A stretch of DNA of 64,000 nt from Shimia sp051201625 (GTDB taxonomy: Bacteria; Pseudomonadota; Alphaproteobacteria; Rhodobacterales; Rhodobacteraceae): NCBI RefSeq assembly GCF_051201625.1, contig NZ_CP179203.1, positions 3,596,001 to 3,660,000 on the forward strand, written 5' to 3'. Shown here piece by piece: positions 52,940 to 60,638 of this stretch; within the stretch, counting starts at the first letter, position 1; each line of letters starts with the position of its first letter. The notes beneath the pieces were generated by a model. It was not told the origin of the DNA, did no database searches, and was given only the letters and a program-made list of their open reading frames with translations. The position numbers and the translations under genes were made by a program.

Positions 52940-53467
52940 TTACTTCTTCTCGAAAAAGATTGTTGCCTCGCCAACCTTGATACCGGACTGTCGCATGAAC
53001 GCACGATTGAGAAGCCGTCCGTCTTCAAGCAGCCACATCCAGTCATCGAAGCTCACACGCAGTGTCCCCGACCCGCTGGCCTTAGGAAGGTCGATCGTAT
53101 ATTTCCAATTGAAAGTATCACCGCTCTCAAGGCCGACAGCTTTTCCTTGCACGCCGGGGGCAGTCCCACTCCAGCTATCCGCACCAGTTTTTGTCAGCGT
53201 CCATACGCGGCGCTCGGTGGATCCATCAGAATATGAAAAGCGTTCGTCAAGGACTAAAGTTTCGCCATTCCAGTCGCCTTCAATGTTCACTTTGAACCGT
53301 CGTTGTACTCGGCCAAGCACGTCCTGGAATTGTCCATATGCAACACTCCGACCGTCAAAGAATTCCTCAAGGTTTAATTTTTCGTCACTGAGCTTGGGGT
53401 CATCCAGATCTGGCGTGCCGCATGCTAACAACGCAATTAAACCTACAAACGCAAATATTGGTCTCAC
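52940..53467 (-). CDS. DUF3833 lipoprotein
   Basis: 175 residues with a lipobox LLAC (Cys16). The conserved part includes LNLEEFFDGRSVAYGQFQD, FKVNIEGDWNGETLVLDERFSY and MWLLEDGRLLNRAFMRQSGI, the DUF3833 signature. The fold is probably a lipocalin-like barrel, so it could bind a lipid or hydrophobic ligand in the envelope, but no role is known. Its start is about 100 bp from the divergent ttcA gene. Confidence 0.82.
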   Translation of the reverse strand: MRPIFAFVGLIALLACGTPDLDDPKLSDEKLNLEEFFDGRSVAYGQFQDVLGRVQRRFKVNIEGDWNGETLVLDERFSYSDGSTERRVWTLTKTGADSWSGTAPGVQGKAVGLESGDTFNWKYTIDLPKASGSGTLRVSFDDWMWLLEDGRLLNRAFMRQSGIKVGEATIFFEKK

Positions 53468-53568
53468 TATTGCCTCCTTTTACAAATATTTACGCTAGCT
53501 TTCTCCGATCGGATGACAATATAGGCTGACCTCTTGCCCGCAGACGCCGTTTCGCCTATTGGCATCTA

Positions 53569-54438
53569 ATGTTTGATGATCTGGATGACATTCACCCACT
53601 TTTCAACGGCGCTCCCTCTTCCGCTAACTTCAAGAAGCTACGCAAAAGAATAGTGCGCCAAACGCGTGAAGCGATTGAGCAGTACGGAATGATCAATAGA
53701 GGCAGTCGCTGGCTGGTTTGCTTATCTGGGGGAAAAGACAGTTATACTCTTTTAGCCATCCTTTACGAACTAAAATGGCGCGGTTTGCTTCCCGTAGAAT
53801 TACTCGCATGCAACCTAGATCAGGGACAACCTGGCTTTCCGTCCACAACCCTGCCCAAATTTCTTGAAAAAATGCAAGTCCCGCATCGCATCGAATTTGA
53901 AGACACGTATTCAGTGGTTAAAGGCAAAACACCAGAGGGACGCACCTATTGTGCACTGTGTTCCAGGCTCCGTCGAGGAAACCTCTACCGCATCGCTAGA
54001 GAAGAAGGTTGTTCTGCGGTCGTGCTAGGGCACCACCGTGACGACATCTTAGAGACATTCTTCATGAACCTGTTTCATGGAGGGCGTTTGGCAACGATGC
54101 CCCCGAAACTGGTAAACGAAGAGGGTGATCTTTTTGTCTATCGCCCACTCGCGCATGTAGCCGAAGCTGACTGCGCAAAATTCGCCTACGACATGAAGTA
54201 TCCAATTATCCCATGTGACCTTTGCGGTTCTCAGGACGGATTACAACGCCAGCAGATTAAACAGATCCTCAACCAATGGGAAAAAAATAGCCCTGGCCGC
54301 AGAAATGTAATGTTTCGTGCTCTTACAAATATACGCCCTTCTCACATGATGGACTCTAAACTGTTTGACTTCACCGGTTTGATGACGGGATTAAATGACT
54401 TTGAACAGACTGAAACGCAAACACCGAAGCTACGTTGA
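53569..54438 (+). CDS. ttcA: tRNA 2-thiocytidine biosynthesis protein TtcA
   Basis: 289 residues with the PP-loop SGGKDS (53-58) and Fe-S cysteines Cys128 and Cys131 (YCALC) with Cys219 (CDLC). The GHHRDDILETFFMNLFHGG block is typical. It thiolates cytidine 32 of certain tRNAs. The start codon ATG at 53569 begins MFDDLDDIHPLF; the ribosome binding site is weak. The gene is followed by a 782-bp gap. Confidence 0.92.
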   Translation: MFDDLDDIHPLFNGAPSSANFKKLRKRIVRQTREAIEQYGMINRGSRWLVCLSGGKDSYTLLAILYELKWRGLLPVELLACNLDQGQPGFPSTTLPKFLEKMQVPHRIEFEDTYSVVKGKTPEGRTYCALCSRLRRGNLYRIAREEGCSAVVLGHHRDDILETFFMNLFHGGRLATMPPKLVNEEGDLFVYRPLAHVAEADCAKFAYDMKYPIIPCDLCGSQDGLQRQQIKQILNQWEKNSPGRRNVMFRALTNIRPSHMMDSKLFDFTGLMTGLNDFEQTETQTPKLR

Positions 54439-55220
54439 TCTTAACATTAGTGTAATGGCGTCGCTTGGAAAGCGGATGAACGAAAATCCCGATGTCTGCA
54501 AAAGCCACCAATCAGAGCAGGATTGTACAATGATGCTTGAGGTTTTGCCTAACCACTAGCTGCGCTACTGCTAGGCCATCTTCGGCGCCGGCGAACTATG
54601 TTTTTAAGTAGCCAATTTGCGCGTTCTTTTTGCTCTCTCAGGATTTAGATGTAGACTGGAGAAGATACAAGGATATCCACACTACGAAAGCTCCACATTA
54701 ACCCGCCGTTTTGCGCCAAAGTTCCACCAAACCTTTTGCATGCGAACCACCTACGAGATGGCTACAGGACCCAGTCACGTATGGGCCCAGTGATATTGCA
54801 GTATAGCGGTCTTAAAGTTTTCCCTGCTGTCGACCCCCAAGCTCGCGGCAATGCATTGACTGGATGTATGACAGGCAAAGTGGCTTGCAGTCACAAAAAT
54901 AGTACAGGTTTCAAAAAAGATTTAGGTTGAAACGCAGCCAAATGTCAAAAGCTAGCGAGAGCAGGCAATTCTACTCAACCGAATTTTTACGAATCCAAAT
55001 AATAGACATTAACTTGCTGATACGACTGTTAGACCAACTCTGCCGATTTTTAGACAAAAGTGTCAAAAAACTCTACCCATCTCCGAAAAAAGGGAAAAAG
55101 TCGGAATGATCTTGCCAATCCTTGAGCTGGAATTCCAGTATATGAGCACAATCCCCTTGACCTTTGCGGCACACCTCTGTTGAACCAGCCCAACGTTTCA
55201 AAGACAGGTAGTTATCGGCA
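54439..55220. other. Long intergenic region between ttcA and yidC, with a tRNA D-arm-like stretch
   Basis: 782 bp with no supported gene; several small ORFs have no SD or family pattern. On the minus strand, 54547-54567 reads like the D arm of a tRNA (TAGCGCAGCTAGTGGTTAGG). I could not build an acceptor stem, anticodon or T arm around it, so it is not called a tRNA. rpmH and rnpA, which often lie here in relatives, are absent. The yidC promoter must lie in the right part. Confidence 0.35.
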
Positions 55221-57047
55221 ATGGACGATCAGAACAAGAACCTCATCCTCGCGACGGCCCTCAGCTTCGTAGTGATACTGGTTTGGTTTGTCATGTTTCC
55301 ACCCCCGGAACCGGCTCCGATAGACCCAAGCCTACCAGAGTTGGTTGGTGATGGTACAACGCCTACGGCGGTTCCGATGGACACTTCTACGCAACCTGTC
55401 GCATCACCCGCGAATGGGGCAACCACAGAGGCCTCTCAAGACACTTCATCTGCCCCACGCATTGAAATAGCCACAACACGACTGAGTGGATCAATATCGC
55501 TTATCGGCGGACGGATTGATGACCTTAAACTTAACGATTACCGTGAAACTCTAGAGAAAAACTCACCAATAGTCTCGCTTCTTTCGCCTTCTGGACAGCC
55601 AAACGCTTACTATGCACTCTATGGTTGGGCCCCAGGTGCGGGGCTCACTCAAGATCAAGTTCCGGGTGCTAATACAGAGTGGACACTAGAGCAGGGTGCC
55701 ATACTCTCGCAGGATGCTCCAATTATGCTAGCATGGGACAACGGTGCTGGTCTGATATTTCGGCGCTCGATTTCGCTCGATGACAACTTCATGTTTTCGG
55801 TTGAGCAATCGGTTGAAAATGTTGGCGCTGGTACAGTCTCGCTTGCGCCGTACGGTATCCTCGCCCGGCATGGCGAACCGCAAGACCTAAAAAACTTCTT
55901 CATACTGCATGAAGGCCTAGTGGCAATGGCCGATGGCGAACTGACCGAAGCCGATTACGGAGACATATCCGATTTTGCGTTCATTCCGCGCGAGGGCGCC
56001 CGTGCCGAAGTCACGCAAGTTGAGCAAGAAGGCTGGATTGGGTTTACCGACCATTACTGGATGGCCACCCTTGTTCCTGCCCCCGGCACTAGTTTCAAAT
56101 CAGTCGCTAAATATGACGAACGGCGCGACATTTATCAAACCGAAGCAGTTATGCAAACGCAAACGGTGGCTTCAGGCCAGAGCGTTGCTACCGCGTCGCA
56201 ACTCTTCGCTGGTGCTAAAGAGTGGGCCACGATCCGCGAGTATCAGAATTCCGGTGATGTTGTGGGGTTTTTAGACTCGATTGATTGGGGTTGGTTCTTT
56301 TTTCTGACTAAGCCAATGTTCGCACTGCTTCACTATCTCAACAGCATCATTGGCAACATGGGCTGGTCCATCATTGCTCTTACGATTGCAATCAAAATTA
56401 TAGTTTTCCCACTTGCTTACAAGTCTTATGCCTCAATGGCCAAGATGAAAGAACTCCAACCGCAGATGGAAAAACTAAAAGAAGCTGCCAGCGACGATCG
56501 CCAAAAGATGCAGCAATCAATGATGGAGCTATACAAAAAAGAAAAAGTTAACCCAGCGTCAGGCTGCCTTCCCATCCTAATTCAGATTCCAATTTTCTTT
56601 TCACTTTACAAGGTAATATTTGTTACGCTGGAACTGCGACATGCGCCATGGTTGGGCTGGATTCGCGATCTTTCGGCACCAGACCCATCATCCATCCTGA
56701 ACTTGTTTGGCCTTTTTCCATTTGCAACGCCAAGCCCGGATTCGCTACTTTTCATTGTCAGCCTTGGCATTCTGCCCATACTTCTGGGCATCTCTATGTG
56801 GGTACAGCAAAAACTGAACCCAGCTCCCACGGATGCGACACAAGCTATGATTTTCGCGTGGATGCCTTGGGTCTTCATGTTTATGTTGGGGAGTTTTGCT
56901 TCAGGTCTTGTGCTGTACTGGATCACTAACAATGTTATCACGTTTACGCAGCAATATCTGATCATGCGGAGCCATGGCTATAAACCGGACGTATTCGGTA
57001 ACATCACCTCTAGCTTCAAACGAAAATCTGGCTCAGACGGTAATTAA
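55221..57047 (+). CDS. yidC: Membrane protein insertase YidC
   Basis: 608 residues. The first membrane helix (LILATALSFVVILVWFVMF) is followed by a large periplasmic domain (about 60-345), then the insertase domain with helices around 355-375, 395-415 (GWSIIALTIAIKIIVFPL), and three C-terminal ones. The basic cytosolic hairpin KMKELQPQMEKLKE and PASGCLPILIQIPIFFSLY are typical. It inserts inner-membrane proteins. It opens an operon with the MOSC and engB genes, which follow with no gap. Confidence 0.95.
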   Translation: MDDQNKNLILATALSFVVILVWFVMFPPPEPAPIDPSLPELVGDGTTPTAVPMDTSTQPVASPANGATTEASQDTSSAPRIEIATTRLSGSISLIGGRIDDLKLNDYRETLEKNSPIVSLLSPSGQPNAYYALYGWAPGAGLTQDQVPGANTEWTLEQGAILSQDAPIMLAWDNGAGLIFRRSISLDDNFMFSVEQSVENVGAGTVSLAPYGILARHGEPQDLKNFFILHEGLVAMADGELTEADYGDISDFAFIPREGARAEVTQVEQEGWIGFTDHYWMATLVPAPGTSFKSVAKYDERRDIYQTEAVMQTQTVASGQSVATASQLFAGAKEWATIREYQNSGDVVGFLDSIDWGWFFFLTKPMFALLHYLNSIIGNMGWSIIALTIAIKIIVFPLAYKSYASMAKMKELQPQMEKLKEAASDDRQKMQQSMMELYKKEKVNPASGCLPILIQIPIFFSLYKVIFVTLELRHAPWLGWIRDLSAPDPSSILNLFGLFPFATPSPDSLLFIVSLGILPILLGISMWVQQKLNPAPTDATQAMIFAWMPWVFMFMLGSFASGLVLYWITNNVITFTQQYLIMRSHGYKPDVFGNITSSFKRKSGSDGN

Positions 57048-57791
57048 GTGGGAACAGTCACAGCTCTCTGGCGGCATCCAATCAAGGCACATGGCCGCGA
57101 ATCTGTGAGTAGAGTCGATCTATTGAAGGGACGAACATTCCCTTGGGACAGGCGCTGGGCAGTAGCCCATGAGGCTTCTGAGACATCCGACGGTGTGTGG
57201 GCGCCCTGCACTAACTTTTCTCGCGCAGCCAAGGCCCCCGCGCTTATGGCAATCACGGCTCAAGTTAACCAGTCTACTGGCACGATCACCTTACGCCACC
57301 CAGATCTCTGCGATCTAACTCTAGATCCGGCCTCGCAAGGTGCCTCACTAATCAAGTGGGTGCGCCCTTTGATGCCGAAAAATCGCGCTATCTCGACACG
57401 ATTAGTTGCCGCGGGCACGCACGGCATGACGGACAGCGCCTTTCCTTCGGTTTCTCTTCACACAGTCGCTTCGCACAGTGCCATCGAAGACAGCCTTGAG
57501 CGTAAACTCTCAACCGAACGTTGGCGTGGCAACATCTGGATGGACGGATTCTCCCCTTTTGAGGAATTTGACTGGATTGGCAAAACGCTTCGAATTGGAT
57601 GTGCCGAGCTCACCGTCAAAGAGCGCATAACGCGTTGCCTTGCCACTGCCGCCAACCCAGACACTGGGCACCGTGATGCTGATGTCCTGAGCATCTTAAA
57701 TAAAACGTACAGCCACCAAGATTTCGGGGTTTATGCTGTAGTTACAAAATCGGGCGATATTGCCCTTAACGACAGTGCTGAGGTTCTGTGA
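57048..57791 (+). CDS. MOSC-domain protein
   Basis: 247 residues. The start is GTG directly after the yidC stop (TAAGTG). The N-terminal beta-barrel domain (ALWRHPIKAHGRESVSRVDL, LKGRTFPWDRRWAVAH) and MOSC core (NIWMDGFSPFEEFDWIGKTLRIG, RITRCLATAANPDTG with the conserved cysteine) are visible. MOSC domains bind sulphur and serve molybdenum cofactor or sulphur-transfer chemistry; the substrate is unknown. The stop overlaps the engB start as TGATG. Confidence 0.85.
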   Translation: MGTVTALWRHPIKAHGRESVSRVDLLKGRTFPWDRRWAVAHEASETSDGVWAPCTNFSRAAKAPALMAITAQVNQSTGTITLRHPDLCDLTLDPASQGASLIKWVRPLMPKNRAISTRLVAAGTHGMTDSAFPSVSLHTVASHSAIEDSLERKLSTERWRGNIWMDGFSPFEEFDWIGKTLRIGCAELTVKERITRCLATAANPDTGHRDADVLSILNKTYSHQDFGVYAVVTKSGDIALNDSAEVL

Positions 57792-58444
57792 TGCGATTAC
57801 CTTTTCCTCTCGTCGAAGACCTTGATGCGGAAGCACTGGAAAAAGGGCGTAAACTTTTTGCGGGTAACAATTCAGATTTCCTTAAAGGTGTCGTCGCAAT
57901 GGCGGGTCTGCCACCGTCCGATCGTGTGGAGGTCTGCTTTGCTGGCCGCTCCAATGTAGGTAAGTCCAGCCTGATTAATGCGATAACGGGCCGGACCCGC
58001 CTCGCGCGGGCCTCAAATACGCCAGGACGGACACAAGAAATTAATTTTTTTACGCTAGCGCAAAGTCACTATCTAGTAGACTTGCCTGGTTATGGTTATG
58101 CAAATGCGCCAAAAACGGTTGTTGAGAAATGGCAGCTGCTGTTGAAACATTACCTTTCAGGTCGCGCCAACCTGCGCCGTGCTTTTGTACTAGTGGATGC
58201 CCGACACGGAATCAAAGACGTTGACGAGGAAATCATGAGCCTACTCGACAGTTCGGCCGTCACCTTTCAGGCCATTCTTACCAAGGCTGACAAGATTAAA
58301 CTCAAAGAGCGTGAAAAAGTACTTGATCAGGTACGCAGCAAACTATCAAAGCACCCAGCAGCCTTTCCAGAAATCGTTCTTACCAGCTCAGAAAAAGGAA
58401 ACGGCATTCCCACCCTTCGCGCTGTTATCGCCGGTCTTGACTAG
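57791..58444 (+). CDS. engB: Ribosome biogenesis GTPase EngB (YihA/YsxC)
   Basis: 217 residues with G1 GRSNVGKSSLINAI, a switch region TPGRTQEINFF, G3 DLPGYGYA, G4 TKADK and G5 TSSEKGNG. It helps assemble the large ribosomal subunit and is usually essential. The start overlaps the MOSC stop by one base. Stop to the next start is 43 bp. Confidence 0.95.
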   Translation: MRLPFPLVEDLDAEALEKGRKLFAGNNSDFLKGVVAMAGLPPSDRVEVCFAGRSNVGKSSLINAITGRTRLARASNTPGRTQEINFFTLAQSHYLVDLPGYGYANAPKTVVEKWQLLLKHYLSGRANLRRAFVLVDARHGIKDVDEEIMSLLDSSAVTFQAILTKADKIKLKEREKVLDQVRSKLSKHPAAFPEIVLTSSEKGNGIPTLRAVIAGLD

Positions 58445-58487
58445 CGTCACTGCTGACCACACCGGTCGCTCATACGAGAAACATGGT

Positions 58488-59303
58488 ATGTCACTTTCAG
58501 GCATTGGTATTGCAGGGTGTGGCCGCATGGGGGAGCCGATGTTGGCCGCTTTACGCAAAGCTGGGTTTGACGCATGCGGTTTTGACGTTCGTCCATCAGG
58601 GGATTTTGGCGCTTACACCCACGCTATGCTCTCATTATCAACGTTCCGAGATCATCTTAAAATTTTAATCACGGTAGTACGTGATGCAGACCAAACTGAA
58701 GACGTACTGTTTGGTGACCAAAACTTTGCGGCTGCACCTAGCCTTCAAGCTGTCATCATCACCTCGACACTCAGTCCATGCTACACAAAAAATTTACGCA
58801 GCAGACTACCTGATCATATTTCGTTGATAGATGCACCAATGTCTGGCGCAGCCATCGCCGCTCAAGAAGCACGCCTCTCCTTTATGTTGGGTGGAAACAC
58901 CCTCGATCTTGATCGATATCAGCCACTCTTTGATGCTATGGGCGCGCATTTCCACCGTATGGGAGGCTTTGGTGCAGGCATGCAAGCCAAGGTTCTAAAC
59001 AACCTTCTAGCCGCATCTAACACAGCAATGACTCGCCTCGTTCTTGACTGGGCCGAGACCGTTGGAATTTGCGAACAACGTCTTCTCACCCTTATAAATA
59101 CGTCATCAGGCCAGAACTGGTTTGCAACTGGCTTCTCTGAGATTGAATTCGCAAGCGATGGATTTTCACTAGACAACACCATTGGAATTTTAGCAAAAGA
59201 CGTCGCTTGTGCGTTGGATGCCGCACCGGAGGGAATGGATTTGTCATTACCAAAAACCGTAGAGGCATCAATTAGATCGTTAACTGCGCGAAAGAGAATC
59301 TGA
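58488..59303 (+). CDS. NAD(P)-binding beta-hydroxyacid dehydrogenase family protein
   Basis: 271 residues. The Rossmann fold begins GIGIAGCGRMGEPMLAALRKAG. DAPMSGAAIAAQEARL is the substrate-binding motif and GAGMQAKVLNNLL carries the catalytic Lys168, as in 3-hydroxyisobutyrate and tartronate semialdehyde reductases. It would reversibly oxidise a beta-hydroxy acid with NAD(P). The substrate is unknown. The frame is open 59 codons upstream into engB, which I do not count as coding. It follows engB, where argB lies in many relatives. Confidence 0.8.
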   Translation: MSLSGIGIAGCGRMGEPMLAALRKAGFDACGFDVRPSGDFGAYTHAMLSLSTFRDHLKILITVVRDADQTEDVLFGDQNFAAAPSLQAVIITSTLSPCYTKNLRSRLPDHISLIDAPMSGAAIAAQEARLSFMLGGNTLDLDRYQPLFDAMGAHFHRMGGFGAGMQAKVLNNLLAASNTAMTRLVLDWAETVGICEQRLLTLINTSSGQNWFATGFSEIEFASDGFSLDNTIGILAKDVACALDAAPEGMDLSLPKTVEASIRSLTARKRI

Positions 59304-59402
59304 TTTATCAAAATCCCCAAATACCATCACAGCCCAAATTGCGTGGTAAGTGGAAACACTACAGCCGTTGCACCGTGCGGTTTTTTACGGCATGACAGAG
59401 TA

Positions 59403-60098
59403 ATGACCTCTCACGCGCGCGCTCTTGCAGTTCACTTATTCACAGCCACCGGTGCTGTCTTTGCCATGTTAGCCATGTTGGCTGCTGTAGACGAAAAATG
59501 GAGTCTAATGTTTCTTTGGCTCGTGGTGGCTTTCACCGTCGATGGTTTTGACGGCCCACTTGCACGTCGGTACCGAGTAAAAGAAAACGCTGCGGAGTTC
59601 GATGGGGTCCTGCTCGACCTAATCATTGATTATCTGACCTATGTATTCATTCCTGCTTTTGCCTTGTTCAAATCGGGGCTGATGGCGGGTTGGACTGGCT
59701 GGTTCGCTATAATTTTGATCACCTTCGCATCTGCACTGTATTTTTCTGACACTCGGATGAAAACTAAGGATAATTCATTTTCTGGATTTCCTGGGTGCTG
59801 GAATATGGTGGTTATCGTGATCTTCGCAGTGGAGCCCAACTTTTGGGTCAGCCTCTCCGTGGTTACGATGCTCGCGTTTGCCATGTTTTTACCGATCAAG
59901 TTTGTGCATCCTGTACGCACCGAACGCTGGCGCTTCGTGACACTGCCCACGGCCATTGGGTGGACTTTCTTTGCAGTGTGGGCCGCCTCAGTCAATTTTC
60001 ACCCCGAAAGTTGGGCTCATTGGGGACTGGTCGCAACATCGCTTTACCTTGTTTCGGCAGGTTGCCTTCAACAGCTAGTTTACCGAGAGCGCCTCTAG
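59403..60098 (+). CDS. pcs: Phosphatidylcholine synthase (CDP-alcohol phosphatidyltransferase)
   Basis: 231 residues with about eight hydrophobic helices. The CDP-alcohol motif is visible: Asp50-Gly51, Ala54-Arg55, Gly68, Asp72, Asp76, followed by DYLTYVFIPAFALFKSG. The 12-residue spacing between Arg and Gly and this DYxTY block match the Sinorhizobium Pcs pattern. It condenses choline with CDP-diacylglycerol directly, so PC formation would depend on choline supply. I start at the ATG at 59403 (MTSHARALAVHL); a GTG at 59343 would add 20 less typical residues. Confidence 0.88.
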   Translation: MTSHARALAVHLFTATGAVFAMLAMLAAVDEKWSLMFLWLVVAFTVDGFDGPLARRYRVKENAAEFDGVLLDLIIDYLTYVFIPAFALFKSGLMAGWTGWFAIILITFASALYFSDTRMKTKDNSFSGFPGCWNMVVIVIFAVEPNFWVSLSVVTMLAFAMFLPIKFVHPVRTERWRFVTLPTAIGWTFFAVWAASVNFHPESWAHWGLVATSLYLVSAGCLQQLVYRERL

Positions 60099-60638
60099 TC
60101 CACAAACCCAAAGTCTCATCCGAAATACTTTAGCGAAAACTTGGCTGTTTGCCGTCTCAGTGAAGCTAGCCAAGCCATTCGCAGCCATAATAAAATGTCA
60201 AAAGCTGGTGATCACGATCAGATTTACGTATAAACTTGAGCCAATACCCAAAGCCTCGCCACAACCAGCTTTTTAATATCATTTTAGTCAGTCTAGGTGC
60301 GTCCAGATAAAATTACTAAATCGCTCCAGATAAAAATCGTTGGACTGCATTGTTATCCATTCGCATACGCAAAAAGCGCTTAGTAATATTCTTCCCGGTA
60401 AACGGTCTACTTCGAGCTGACTTGCAACAAGGGAGTGTTATCCTCATACGCGTTTAGCAACTTACCCAGTCGAAAACATACAACTAGGCAACCCCCTCAA
60501 TCGATCTAAAAGACGATAAACTCATAATTAACCGTTCACACCACGATACCGAAGGGATTGTCATTCACAAATAGAACGCCATTCCCTCCATTTGGAAGCT
60601 CTCGGCAAGTACCAAACACTGCTAAAGTCGAACAGAAT
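60099..60638. other. Intergenic region between pcs and ileS
   Basis: 540 bp between convergent genes with no supported ORF. It holds a direct repeat, TCCAGATAAAA, at 60302-60312 and 60325-60335, with 23-bp spacing. No intrinsic terminator for either gene was identified. Confidence 0.4.

Noticed and set aside
54736..55109. Two short plus-strand ORFs before yidC as rpmH or rnpA
   Set aside because: Neither has the L34 sequence pattern nor the RnpA RNR motif.
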